A DNA stretch of 64,000 nucleotides from DASVFB01 sp963815965 (GTDB lineage: Bacteria > Actinomycetota > Thermoleophilia > Gaiellales > Gaiellaceae). The notes under the pieces are model-generated. The model was not told where the DNA came from and did not search any database. It saw only the letters and a program-made list of their open reading frames with translations. The stretch lies in contig CAWFIT010000016.1 of the NCBI GenBank assembly GCA_963815965.1, positions 61,035 to 125,034 on the forward strand, read 5' to 3'. The position numbers and the translations under genes are program-made. Below are positions 32,101-40,026 of this stretch, in pieces (the stretch's first letter is position 1; every line of letters starts with the position of its first letter).

Positions 32101-34112
32101 GCCCGATCACCGACCGGCCGCAACAGATCGCGCTGAGCCCGGACGGGAAGACACTCTCGGCTGTCGAGAACACGGGCCTGGTGCGCTTCTACGACACCGG
32201 CACACGACGAGAACGAGGGAAACCCCTTCCGAACGCACCTCCCTTCCCGGCGACCTTCACGAAGGACGGAAAGCTCGTGCTCCTGTTTCGTGCTCCGTCC
32301 AAGACCGCAGCTCCGGCAATCGAGGTGCTCGACGCGCACACGCTGAAGCATCTTCGGTTCCTTCCGCTCGACAAGCGCTGGCTCTCGACGCTTACGAGCG
32401 GTGCCGAGCCGTTGCTCGTCTCGCCCGACAACCGCTACGCCTACCTCGCGTACTCCGAGGTCGATCGCGACACTCAAAGCGACGGGGCTGGGTCCGTCGA
32501 TCGTTGGGACCTGCGTACGGGAAAACTGCTCGAGACGCGGGCAGTGGGCTCGAAAGGAATGTTCGACGGCCACGTCACGGCGAACGGAAACCTGGCGCTG
32601 CTGACAGACACCGATGTAGTGACGCTGGACGGGAAGACGCTCCGGCGCGTTCGCTCCACGCCGGTTCGCCTGCCCTATCCCTCGTCCATGGCACGAGCCA
32701 GTTTGGCGCCGGACGGACAGACCGTCGCAACCGCGGGATTGAACGACGAGGTGCGCTTTGTCGACGTGCGCACCGGCCGGACGACGAAGGGTGTCGGCGG
32801 CACCGGGGTTTCCGTCCAGAACATGGCGTTTTCGCCGAAGAGCGACACGTTCGTCGCGACCTACGACAACGGAGTGGTCACTGCTTGGAACCCGAAGACC
32901 GCGACCGTCGCCGACACGTTCAAGGGTCACGAGGACAGAGTCCTCGGGGTCGCATTCAGCGGTGACGGGAAGACGCTCTTCACGGGAAGCCTCGACGGTG
33001 CGATCCTCGAGTGGGATCTCGGCCACGAGCGTCGGTTCGGACGTCCCTTCGCGGTCACTCCCGTCTCGTTCGCGACGGCGTCCAGGCAGGACCTGCCGCC
33101 GCTTCCTTCCGTGGCAACGTCGAAGGACGGATCGAAGTTCGCGACCAGGATCGGCGAGAACGGGGTCGGGATCTTCTCGGTCGGGACGCTGCATCGCCTT
33201 CGGTCGTTTGCGGTCGATCTGGGCGGCCCGATTACCGCGCTCGCGTGGTCCGCCGGCGATGAGTTGGCGATCGCCGGTATGGGCGGCCGCGTTCAACTCT
33301 GGAATATCGCTGCGCGCCCGCGCCGCGTGCGCTCGCTCGAAGGAATGACGTCGACCACCGGGCTCCCTGCGGCCGTCAACCAACTCGCCTTTTCTCCGGA
33401 CGGTCGCATGCTCGCGGCCGCCGGCGTCAACCACACGCCAGGTAACACTCCGCCGCTCGGCCCGGTTGCCGTCTGGCAGACGGCGAACGGCAAAGTCCTC
33501 TGGAAGCGCGCGAACCGGCAGGGGCCTGCTGATTCGGTCGCCTTCTCGCGAGACGGCAAGCGACTCGCGCTCGGCCTCGAGGTCGGCTTCGGTTCAGTCG
33601 ATCAGATCGTGGACCCGACCTCGGGTCGGATCGAACGCCTGATCCGGCCGCTCGGTGGAAGCGCGAGCTCGAGCCTCGCTTTCGCCCCGGACGGCACCCT
33701 CGCCACCGGCTCGTGGGCGGGGATCGTGCAGCGCTGGGACGTGTCGACAGGAAAGCAGCTCGGCCATCCGTTGCTCGCCATGCCGGCTCCCGTCTCGAGC
33801 ATCTCGTTCGACCCCACGGGGAATGAGTTCGCGACCGGCGGAGGCTCCGGCGGCTTCGTGAAGCTGTGGGATACGCACACGCTGCAGCAGCTCGGGGCCG
33901 CGTTCCCCGGTGAGCCTGGACAATGGGCCAACGCCCAGTTCACGCCGGACGGGTCGCAACTCGTGACGCTCTACTCAAACGGTCGAGGCACCGTCTGGCC
34001 TGGGACGGTTCAAGCGTGGGAGGACCATGCGTGCCGTGTGGCCGGCCGCAATCTCACGCGCGAGGAGTGGCGGCGGTTCGTCAGGGGCCGCGCTTACTCG
34101 AAGGTCTGCTAG
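29178..34112 (+). CDS. Adenylate/guanylate cyclase - AAA - nSTAND - TM - WD40 fusion protein
   Basis: A 1644-residue multidomain sensor. Residues ~10-175: class III cyclase domain with both metal Asp (FLIADVRGYTSF and ELRGDEALAVF) and the catalytic Asn/Arg pair in GALNLAARLCSQ. Residues ~205-430: first P-loop ATPase (VVVITGPSGIGKTRLAAEVA; acidic LDDLES). Residues ~450-860: STAND-type NTPase with YKGLASFGEGDAEWFYGRER, Walker A VVGPSGSGKSS and Walker B LVLVIDQFEEVF. Residues ~887-909: one membrane helix (LLLAGTGALLLLAIVAGGVA). Residues ~960-1610: WD40/YVTN beta-propeller repeats (NMAFSPKSDTFVATYDNG, GVAFSGDGKTLFTGSLDG), presumably outside the membrane. Leaderless start; the frame is open for 30 codons upstream without homology. 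It may couple an envelope signal to cyclic-nucleotide output. Confidence 0.88.
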   Translation: MTAVRSGQGPGGILTFLIADVRGYTSFTQTRGDEAAAHLAWMFAEIAREGVEGHGGEVIELRGDEALAVFRSPREAVRAAVALQLTFADEVQIDSSVPLLVGMGLDAGEAVQVDGGYRGGALNLAARLCSQAKAGEVLVSQGVVHLARAVDGIGLHDHGEFELKGLSEPLRVFRAAPADQDPDDFARRVQMDGRPPPRRSELPPPLDPVTPIIGRDRDVRRLRWAWRTARRGSGGVVVITGPSGIGKTRLAAEVAGTAAAGGAAVAYTSFADGDRTAAQNGGPAFVVLDDLESASPDELEDAIGRASRAEGTATLVVVVFDDERASPELLAAARRIAGEERVLRPQPLGFDEIRGIAALYLGAAVDALPSGLLESSDGVPRRVHEQVSEWAHAEAAKRLGGFASQAAVGRSDLRSVEGDLAASVVDLQFVREQARLFGAGPGRGAVEPEEPPYKGLASFGEGDAEWFYGRERLVAELIARLAGAPLLGVVGPSGSGKSSAVRAGLVPALKAGVLPNSDKWIVVQMRPGEHPLRELDRALWSTLPERIRGLLEGEDRPLRAAREVLGPDERLVLVIDQFEEVFTLCTDEDERAAFVAAIVEAAVDPRAKEIVVLALRADFYGRCAASPSLAELLGANHVLVGPMTAEEYRRAIEQPALHAGVRIEPALVDELVSEVLGEPGALPLLSTALLELWERRDGRTIRAGEHAATGGVRGAVARLAEETYAGFSEEQKPIVRSVLLRLAGPGAGESVVRRRVPLAEFDVERNADVARVLDVLADRRLLTVSEGAVEVAHEALLREWPRFQEWLEEDREGRRLHAHLTATAHEWGERGQDPAELYRGARLSAALDWTTQHTLELNELEREFVSASRVENERDLVEQRRRNRRLRLLLAGTGALLLLAIVAGGVALGQRASAKKQARVALAHELGAEAVSEPRIDRAMLLAREAVDLDNSRQTAGTLLATLLRSPSALGTISSPITDRPQQIALSPDGKTLSAVENTGLVRFYDTGTRRERGKPLPNAPPFPATFTKDGKLVLLFRAPSKTAAPAIEVLDAHTLKHLRFLPLDKRWLSTLTSGAEPLLVSPDNRYAYLAYSEVDRDTQSDGAGSVDRWDLRTGKLLETRAVGSKGMFDGHVTANGNLALLTDTDVVTLDGKTLRRVRSTPVRLPYPSSMARASLAPDGQTVATAGLNDEVRFVDVRTGRTTKGVGGTGVSVQNMAFSPKSDTFVATYDNGVVTAWNPKTATVADTFKGHEDRVLGVAFSGDGKTLFTGSLDGAILEWDLGHERRFGRPFAVTPVSFATASRQDLPPLPSVATSKDGSKFATRIGENGVGIFSVGTLHRLRSFAVDLGGPITALAWSAGDELAIAGMGGRVQLWNIAARPRRVRSLEGMTSTTGLPAAVNQLAFSPDGRMLAAAGVNHTPGNTPPLGPVAVWQTANGKVLWKRANRQGPADSVAFSRDGKRLALGLEVGFGSVDQIVDPTSGRIERLIRPLGGSASSSLAFAPDGTLATGSWAGIVQRWDVSTGKQLGHPLLAMPAPVSSISFDPTGNEFATGGGSGGFVKLWDTHTLQQLGAAFPGEPGQWANAQFTPDGSQLVTLYSNGRGTVWPGTVQAWEDHACRVAGRNLTREEWRRFVRGRAYSKVC

Positions 34113-35594
34113 CTAAGAGACCTTGAAGCGGTGCCTCACGCTGGGCGCGGCTTTGTAGTTCGCGTTCCCGCGCTGTGAGGCGGTAACCGTGCACGTTCCG
34201 GCAGACGTGATGTGCACCGTCGCCCCGGTCACCGTGCAACTCCCGTGCGCTGCGAAGGAGACGCGCAGGCCCGAGGAGGAGCGCGCGCTGACGCGGAAGT
34301 CCGTGGCGCCGTACGTCTTGCGCGCGGGGCCGGCGAACGTGATCCTCTGCGCGGCCTTCCGTGCGGTGACACGGTCGATCATTTGCCGCGCGGATCCGAC
34401 CGATCCGGCCCCGGGCTGGTCGTACATGACGCGGCATGTGCCGGTTCCGCTCTTCATTGTGAAGTGCGCCCCGGTGTTGGAGCACGCACCGCTGCTGCCG
34501 TAGGCGACCGGCAGCCCGCTGCTGCTGGACGCCGAAACGGTGAAGCTCTGCTTGTAGGTCGCATGCGCGGGGGCATGCACGGCGACGGTGATCGCTTGCC
34601 CGAGGAGTGCGGTCAGAGCCAACGGCGCACTTGCGGCCGCGATCGTGTTCACGGAGCTTGCCGCAGCGGGTGGGACGGAGCACTCTCCGTGTTCGACCGC
34701 GGCCTTGCAGCCCCAGGCCAGCACGCGGCCGTTCTTCAAGGCAAGGCTGTACGAGGAACCCGCCGCGATCGCGGTGACGCCGCTCGTTGCCGCCGGGGGA
34801 ACCGAGCACTGGCCGGCATCGATGCCGAAGCCGCAGCCCCACGCAATCGCACCTCCGTCCTTGAGGGCGAGGTTGTGGAAGGGGCCTGCGGCGATGGCCG
34901 TGACTCCGCTCGTCGCCCCGGCCGGTACGGTGCACGGCACGGGGTTCGAGCCTACGCAGCCCCAGGCCAGAACGCGGCCGTTCTTGAGCGCGAGGCTCTG
35001 GAAGAGACCGGCGGCGATTGCCGTCACGCCGCTCCTCGCCTCGGACGGCACCGAGCATTGCGCGACATTCGAATCGCCTCCGCAGCCCCAGGCGATGACA
35101 CGGCCGTCCTTTCGCAACGCGAGGCTGTGACTCGCACCGGCCGCGACGGTCGTGACGCCGCTTCTGGCAGCGGACGGCACCGTGCACTGTCCGTCGTCGG
35201 TCGGGTCGCCGAGGCTGCCGCCCTTGCAACCCCAGGCGATCACGCCTCCGTTCTTGACGGCGAGGCTGTGAAATTCGCCTGCGGAGATCGCCGTTACTCC
35301 GCTCGCGGCGGCGGCAGGGACAGTGCACTGCCCCCAGTCGTCCTCGCCGAAGCATCCCCACGCGAGAACGCTGCCGTCCAGCTTGAGTGCGAGGTCGTGC
35401 GCAAGGCCTGCCGCGATCGCCTTCACGCCAGTTGCGGCAGCAACGGGCACGTTGCACCCCACGGTTTTTCCTTCGCTGTGACAGCCCCAGGCGATGACGC
35501 TGCCGGGCGGCCCGTCCGCTGCGGCTGGAAGCGGCACGACGAGCAAGCCCACCGCGAGCAGAAAAAGGCACCACTTGGAAGACGCCCGTCCCAT
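34113..35594 (-). CDS. Secreted RCC1-like repeat protein
   Basis: A 493-residue exported protein. A signal peptide (WCLFLLAVGLLVVPLPAAAD) is followed by about seven RCC1/BLIP-II-type repeats of ~40 residues, each built as GVTAIAAG, HSLALK(N/D)G and VLAWGC (residues ~30-330). Each repeat has the pattern WGC...QCxVP, so every blade carries a Cys pair, probably disulphide-bonded. Residues ~345-493 form two Ig-like/MBG-type modules (ASSSSGLPVAYGSSGACS, then ARSSSGLRVSFAAHGSC). Likely a cell-surface beta-propeller for protein binding. The ligand is unknown. It abuts the convergent cyclase-WD40 gene with no gap. Confidence 0.85.
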   Translation of the reverse strand: MGRASSKWCLFLLAVGLLVVPLPAAADGPPGSVIAWGCHSEGKTVGCNVPVAAATGVKAIAAGLAHDLALKLDGSVLAWGCFGEDDWGQCTVPAAAASGVTAISAGEFHSLAVKNGGVIAWGCKGGSLGDPTDDGQCTVPSAARSGVTTVAAGASHSLALRKDGRVIAWGCGGDSNVAQCSVPSEARSGVTAIAAGLFQSLALKNGRVLAWGCVGSNPVPCTVPAGATSGVTAIAAGPFHNLALKDGGAIAWGCGFGIDAGQCSVPPAATSGVTAIAAGSSYSLALKNGRVLAWGCKAAVEHGECSVPPAAASSVNTIAAASAPLALTALLGQAITVAVHAPAHATYKQSFTVSASSSSGLPVAYGSSGACSNTGAHFTMKSGTGTCRVMYDQPGAGSVGSARQMIDRVTARKAAQRITFAGPARKTYGATDFRVSARSSSGLRVSFAAHGSCTVTGATVHITSAGTCTVTASQRGNANYKAAPSVRHRFKVS

Positions 35595-35624
35595 AGTTGC
35601 TTCTAACGCGCGTCGCGCAGCGAG

Positions 35625-36446
35625 TCAAGCAAGCCCGACGGGCTCCTCCTCGAAGCGCATGCGCCGCCGCTGCGAAACCCACCAGTTCAGCTCGGCGCCG
35701 AACACGAGCACGTTCGCCATCACATAGAGCCACACGAGCAGGATCGCCGGTGGGCCGAACGTCTTCAGCACCGGGTTGAGGTCTGTGTACCGCACGTAGA
35801 CGGGCAGCACCTGGAAGCCGGCCTCGAGCACGACCGTCGAGAGCACTGCCCCAGGCAGTACGTCGCTCAGCGTCAGCTCCTCGTTCGTGAGCAAGTAGTA
35901 CACCGAGACGACGAAGACGAAGACGCCGACAGACGAGACGGCGAGGGTGGCCACGTACGCCGTGACGTCGTTGTCGATCGCGTCCGGCGTGTAGTGCCGG
36001 AGGAAGGCGACACCGAGCGAGCCGACGAGCAACGCGACGAACAGCGTCACGAGCGAGCCGAGCATCAGGATCGAGGCGACCGCCTTCCCGCGCAGGAACG
36101 ACCGGTTGGGCTTGCCGTAGACGATGTTGAACGCGGACTCGAGGACGCTGAAGAGCGATAGCGACGTCCAAAGGAGGAACGCGCCGCCGACGATCCCCAA
36201 CGTGGCTGCGTTGTCCTGAACTTCGCGCACGAGCGCGACGATGTCGCCGACCGGCGCGTCGGGCAAGGCGTGCTGGATCTCGGTGACGAGGAAGCTGGAC
36301 TCGTCGGCGCGGCCGGCAAAGCCGAGCGCCGCGAGCGCGAGGAACGTCAGCGGCACGAACGAGAGCAGTGCGAAGTACGCGATCATCGCCGCGAGGTGCG
36401 TGCCGCGGTCTGCGAAGAACTTCCCGAACAAGGCTCGCTTCCGCAC
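35625..36446 (-). CDS. YihY/UPF0761 (BrkB-like) membrane protein
   Basis: A 273-residue protein with six membrane helices. Landmarks are GTHLAAMIAYFALLSFVPL, LGIVGGAFLLWTSLSLFSVL, FNIVYGKPNRSFLRGK, LPGAVLSTVVLEAGFQ and ILLVWLYVMANVLVFGAELN, all typical of YihY. The function of the family is unresolved (once misnamed RNase BN). The GTG at 36446 is preferred because the frame's earlier ATG at 36503 would run 41 bp into the divergent pyrE gene. Confidence 0.82.
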   Translation of the reverse strand: MRKRALFGKFFADRGTHLAAMIAYFALLSFVPLTFLALAALGFAGRADESSFLVTEIQHALPDAPVGDIVALVREVQDNAATLGIVGGAFLLWTSLSLFSVLESAFNIVYGKPNRSFLRGKAVASILMLGSLVTLFVALLVGSLGVAFLRHYTPDAIDNDVTAYVATLAVSSVGVFVFVVSVYYLLTNEELTLSDVLPGAVLSTVVLEAGFQVLPVYVRYTDLNPVLKTFGPPAILLVWLYVMANVLVFGAELNWWVSQRRRMRFEEEPVGLA

Positions 36447-36462
36447 TCTCAACGGACGGAGT

Positions 36463-37008
36463 ATGTTCCGCGCCGTGGACGACCACGAGCTCCGCACAGC
36501 CATTCGCGAGCACGCATACCTCGAAGGCGACTTCGTGCTCCGCAGCGGACGCCGCTCGCGCTACTACCTCGACAAGTACCGCTTCGAGACGCGACCGGAC
36601 CTGCTGCGTGCGCTCGGCGAGCGTCTTGCGGAGCAGATCCACGAGCACGAGCCGGAGGCCGTGCGCATCGCCGGGCCGGAGCTCGGCGCCGTTGCGCTCG
36701 CAGCTGCGGCGTCGCTCGAGTCAGGGCTCCCGTTTCTCATCGTGCGCAAGGACGCGAAGGATTACGGCACTGCGAATCGGCTCGAAGGCGTGTTCGAGCC
36801 CGGTGAGCGCATTTGCCTCGTCGAGGATGTCGTCACGTCGGGCGGCGCCGCACTTTCGGCGGTGCAGGCGCTCCGCGATTCGGGCCTCTCCTGCAGCACG
36901 GCGATCTGCGTCGTGGACCGCGAGGAGGGGGGTGTGGACGAGCTCGCGCGGCACGCCGTCCGCCTCCGCAGCCTCTTTAGCGCCTCTGACGTCCTGTCCA
37001 CCACCTAA
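36463..37008 (+). CDS. pyrE: Orotate phosphoribosyltransferase
   Basis: A 181-residue enzyme joining orotate and PRPP to give OMP in pyrimidine synthesis. YLEGDFVLRSGRRSRYYLDK, GPELGAVALAAAASLES, FLIVRKDAKDYGTANRLEG and the PRPP-binding loop ERICLVEDVVTSGGAALSAV are present. ATG at 36463 with GGAG four bases upstream (GTG at 36475 is possible). The OMP decarboxylase gene lies 2.1 kb downstream on the same strand. Confidence 0.93.
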   Translation: MFRAVDDHELRTAIREHAYLEGDFVLRSGRRSRYYLDKYRFETRPDLLRALGERLAEQIHEHEPEAVRIAGPELGAVALAAAASLESGLPFLIVRKDAKDYGTANRLEGVFEPGERICLVEDVVTSGGAALSAVQALRDSGLSCSTAICVVDREEGGVDELARHAVRLRSLFSASDVLSTT

Positions 37009-37088
37009 GATCACCGCCCAAAGCGCATGGTTGAGCCGCTTGTTAGGGTCCGGAGCCCCGGTCCAGGCAAATCCAGATAGGAGGATTC

Positions 37089-37367
37089 GTGACGAAGCAG
37101 GAATTCATCGCCTCAGTCGCACAGCGGAGTGGCCTAGCGAGCCGGGATGCTCAGAAGGCCGTCGATGCCTTTCTCGACACCATCACCGACACGCTCCGTA
37201 GCGGCGGTGACGTCAATTTCACCGGGTTCGGCAAGTTCTCGGCCGCTGCCCGCGCCGCGCGGCAGGGCGTGAACCCGCGGACGGGTGAGCGCGTCCAGAT
37301 CGCCGCCACGACCGTGCCGAAGTTCTCGGCCGGCAGCCAGCTGAAGGCCGCAGTCAAGGGCGGCTAG
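37089..37367 (+). CDS. HU-family nucleoid-associated DNA-binding protein
   Basis: A 92-residue histone-like protein. TKQEFIASVAQRSGLASRDA begins the dimerisation helices. The DNA-binding beta arm carries GFGKFSAAARAARQGVNPRT with the signature RxGxNPxTGE, ending in PKFSAGSQLKAAVKG. It lacks the long Lys-rich tail of mycobacterial HU. GTG start with an excellent Shine-Dalgarno sequence (TAGGAGG, four bases before), unlike the leaderless neighbours. A strong terminator follows. Confidence 0.93.
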   Translation: MTKQEFIASVAQRSGLASRDAQKAVDAFLDTITDTLRSGGDVNFTGFGKFSAAARAARQGVNPRTGERVQIAATTVPKFSAGSQLKAAVKGG

Positions 37368-37393
37368 CGCGGGCACGGCTCGAAACGAAGCAC

Positions 37394-37427
37394 AAAAGGA
37401 GGCCGCCCGAGGAGCGGCCTTCCTTTT
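37394..37427 (+). terminator. Rho-independent terminator after the HU gene
   Basis: AAAAGGAGGCCGC (37394-37406) pairs with GCGGCCTTCCTTTT (37414-37427) around a seven-base loop, ending in a T-run. Confidence 0.8.
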
Positions 37428-37454
37428 CCGCTTGCACACGAACATACGTTCGCC

Positions 37455-37460
37455 TACCAT
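37455..37460 (+). promoter_or_regulatory. -10 element of leaderless exonuclease/GIY-YIG gene
   Basis: TACCAT, six bases before the ATG at 37467. Confidence 0.55.
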
Positions 37461-37466
37461 CGACGG

Positions 37467-39101
37467 ATGCAACTCCGGCTCGATGCGGCGGACAGGCTCG
37501 TCGAACTCGTCGAGGAGCGACGCGGTGCTGTGCCGGTGGAGGACGCGGCCCGCGCTCTCTTCGCGCTCGCCCACCTGCCGGAGGGAATGGCTCGCTCGCT
37601 GCTCGACGATGTCGTCGTCGCGGATGCGCGCCTCGCGTGGCGCGGGAGTTGCGTCGCGCTCGCTGGCGGCGCGATCGAGGCGCGGCCGCTCGAACACGCG
37701 GCGTACTGCGTCGTCGACCTGGAGACGACCGGGCTCTCGCCGGGCCGCTCACAGATCTGCGAGATCGGCGCCGTGCGCATCGAAGCGCTCGAACTCGCGT
37801 CGACGTTGCAGACGCTTGTAAATCCACGCGAGCGGCTCCCGCTGCAGATCGCGTCGCTGACCGGAATCGACGAAAGAGATCTGCGGACCGCGCCGCACGT
37901 CGGAACTGCGACGGCGCGCTTCCTCGAGTTCGCCGGCGACGCGGTGCTCGTCGCGCACAACGCGCGCTTCGATATGGCCTTCCTCGACGCTGCGGTGCTG
38001 CGCCTCGGCGGCCGCCGGCTCGCAGCGCCCGTCGTCGACACGGTCTGGCTCGCACGGCGACTACTGGCAGGCCGCGCCACGCGCTTCGGACTCGCCTCGC
38101 TCGCGCAGTTCTTCGGCACAGGCACGCGCCCGTGTCACCGTGCGCTGCCCGATGCCGAGGCTACTGCGGAGATCCTGCTCCATCTGATCGGGCTCGCGCA
38201 GGAACGCGGTGCCCGCACGGTCGCCGACCTGCTGGAGCTGTCGGCGCCGCGGCGACGCCGCGTCTACGGGAAGCGGTCGCTCGCGTTCGGCGCGCCGACG
38301 CTCCCGGGCGTCTATCTCTTCCTCGACGCGCACGGGCAGGTGCTCTATGTCGGCCGAGCGCGCGACCTGCGCGCGCGCCTGCGTTCGTACTTCCGCTCGG
38401 AGCGGCAGCGACCCGCGCTCGAAGCTGCGCTCTCGGCGGTCGAGTCGATCGAGTGGCGCGTCCTCGGTTCCGAGCTCGAGGCCGCGCTCGAGGAGTTGCG
38501 CCTGCTGCGCGAGCTCCGTCCGCCGGCGAACGCGCGCTCGACGCGCCCGGATCGCTACGTGTACCTCGGCGTACGCGGAGACCGCGTCGTCGTCACACGC
38601 TCGCCGACGCCGCACGGCCCGCTGAAAAGCCGTCGCCGCGCCGAGCTCGCCGCCCGCGCACTCGTGGTCGGTGAACTGGAGCAGCCGCGGTCGGCTCTGC
38701 CGCGGCTGCGGCGCAAGCTCGCGACGCTCGCCGAGACGCAGCGGTACGAGGACGCGGCGCGCTTGCGCGACCGGCTTGCGGCTGTGGAGGCGATGACGGT
38801 GGAGCTCGAGCGCCTCCGGCGGCTGCGCGAGAGCGAGCTCTGCTTGCTGGCCCCGGCGGCTGAACCGGGCTTTCGGCGGGCCTTCTTCATCGCGGCAGGG
38901 CGGGTCGCGGCCGTGCGAACGGTGCCTGCAGCCGGAGGGCTCGAGCTCGAGGCCGGGCTGGCGGAGGCGCAGCGAGCGGAGCCCTCGCTCGCGCCCGAGG
39001 ACGCCGACGAATTGCTCGTCGTGGCGCAGTTCCTGCGGCGCCCGCCGCCCGAGTTGCGCGTCCTCGCCTTCGACGACCTGGCCCGCCGCTCGGCTGCATA
39101 G
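37467..39101 (+). CDS. DEDDh exonuclease - GIY-YIG nuclease fusion (DnaQ/UvrC-Cho-like)
   Basis: A 544-residue repair protein. Residues ~75-240 are a DnaQ-type 3'-5' exonuclease with VVDLETTGLSPG (Asp, Glu), VLVAHNARFDMAFLDAA (Asp) and TRPCHRALPDAEAT (His, Asp). Residues ~275-355 form a GIY-YIG nuclease as in UvrC/Cho (PGVYLFLDAHGQVLYVGRAR, then LRARLRSYF). A UVR-like segment follows (LATLAETQRYEDAARLRDRL). This fusion is characteristic of actinobacteria. It probably incises and resects damaged DNA in a UvrABC-alternative pathway. The ATG at 37467 has no Shine-Dalgarno sequence. Confidence 0.9.
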   Translation: MQLRLDAADRLVELVEERRGAVPVEDAARALFALAHLPEGMARSLLDDVVVADARLAWRGSCVALAGGAIEARPLEHAAYCVVDLETTGLSPGRSQICEIGAVRIEALELASTLQTLVNPRERLPLQIASLTGIDERDLRTAPHVGTATARFLEFAGDAVLVAHNARFDMAFLDAAVLRLGGRRLAAPVVDTVWLARRLLAGRATRFGLASLAQFFGTGTRPCHRALPDAEATAEILLHLIGLAQERGARTVADLLELSAPRRRRVYGKRSLAFGAPTLPGVYLFLDAHGQVLYVGRARDLRARLRSYFRSERQRPALEAALSAVESIEWRVLGSELEAALEELRLLRELRPPANARSTRPDRYVYLGVRGDRVVVTRSPTPHGPLKSRRRAELAARALVVGELEQPRSALPRLRRKLATLAETQRYEDAARLRDRLAAVEAMTVELERLRRLRESELCLLAPAAEPGFRRAFFIAAGRVAAVRTVPAAGGLELEAGLAEAQRAEPSLAPEDADELLVVAQFLRRPPPELRVLAFDDLARRSAA

Positions 39102-39104
39102 AGT
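39099..39104 (+). promoter_or_regulatory. -10 element of leaderless pyrF
   Basis: TAGAGT overlaps the upstream stop codon and lies seven bases before the GTG at 39112. It supports that start over GTG 39103 or ATG 39130. Confidence 0.4.
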
Positions 39105-39111
39105 GAGGGGA

Positions 39112-40026
39112 GTGACCCAAGTCGAGACGATGACCGGCGTGTTCGCCGATCGTTTGGCGGAGTGCGTGGAACGCCGGCGCAGTCAACTCGTGCTCGGGCT
39201 CGATCCCGTGCTCGACCTCATGCCCGTCGAGCTACAGGGAGAGGCCGGCGAAGGGCCTGCAGCGCGCGGCGATGCAATTGCACGTTTCTGCCGGGGGCTG
39301 ATCGACGCGGCGGCGCCGATGTGCGTCGCCGTCAAGCCGCAGCTCGCGTTCTTCGAGGCGTTCGGTTCGCACGGATTGCGCGCGTTCGAGGACGCGTGCG
39401 TGTACGCGCGCGAGGCGGGTCTGCTTGTGATCGCAGACGCGAAGCGCGGCGACATCGGCTCGACGGCGCGTGCGTACGCGGCCGCGTACGTGGAGCCGCG
39501 CGACGGCGGGCCCCCGCTCGCCGACGCGATCACTGTCAACGCGTACCTCGGCCGGGAGTCGGTCGAGCCGTTCCTGAGCGCGTGCAAACGTCACGGCGCC
39601 GGCGTGTTCATCGTTACGAAGACGTCGAACGCCGGCAGCGCAGACGTGCAGGATCTGCGCCTCCGCGACGGCGAGGTCGTCTGGCACCGCGTCGCGGTGC
39701 TCGCGCGCGAGTGGGGCGAACAGCTTCTCGGCGAGCGCGGGCTCTCGAGTGTCGGTCTTGTCATAGGCGCGACGTATCCGCGGGCCGTCGGTGAGGCGCG
39801 GAGGCTATGTCCGCAGCAGGTGCTGCTGCTTCCGGGCGTCGGCGCACAGGGCGCCGGTCCCGCAGAGGTCGCGCGCGCGTTCACGAGCGGTCCGGCGAGC
39901 GCGCTCGTCTCGGTGTCGCGTGCCATCGACTACGCCTTCCGCGCACGCGGCGGCGACTGGAGAACGGCCGCCGGCGCCGAAGCCGCGCGCCTGCGAGACG
40001 AGATCTGGGCCGTCTCCGGCTGGTAA
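39112..40026 (+). CDS. pyrF: Orotidine 5'-phosphate decarboxylase, type 2
   Basis: A 304-residue TIM-barrel enzyme making UMP. The type-2 (actinobacterial/myxobacterial) catalytic motif is LLVIADAKRGDIGSTA (Asp-x-Lys-x-x-Asp). LVLGLDPVLDLMP, AVKPQLAFFEAFG, FIVTKTSNAGSADVQ and LLPGVGAQG complete the active site. The start is GTG 39112 (leaderless geometry) or ATG 39130, which gives MTGVFADRLAECVERR. The last codons are TGG TAA, and the next gene begins out of frame across this stop. Confidence 0.92.
   Translation: MTQVETMTGVFADRLAECVERRRSQLVLGLDPVLDLMPVELQGEAGEGPAARGDAIARFCRGLIDAAAPMCVAVKPQLAFFEAFGSHGLRAFEDACVYAREAGLLVIADAKRGDIGSTARAYAAAYVEPRDGGPPLADAITVNAYLGRESVEPFLSACKRHGAGVFIVTKTSNAGSADVQDLRLRDGEVVWHRVAVLAREWGEQLLGERGLSSVGLVIGATYPRAVGEARRLCPQQVLLLPGVGAQGAGPAEVARAFTSGPASALVSVSRAIDYAFRARGGDWRTAAGAEAARLRDEIWAVSGW

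Noticed and set aside
36447..36503. Longer start (ATG 36503) for the YihY-like gene
   Set aside because: It would run 41 bp into the divergent pyrE coding sequence; GTG 36446 keeps the full first helix.
34081..36648. 855-codon minus-strand open frame
   Set aside because: It overlaps the RCC1-repeat and YihY genes in another frame; its repeats are echoes of the RCC1 repeats.
37031..37049. TTGAGC and TAGGGT upstream of the HU gene as -35/-10 pair
   Set aside because: The spacing is only seven bases, too short for a sigma70-type promoter; TAGGGT alone may still act as a -10.
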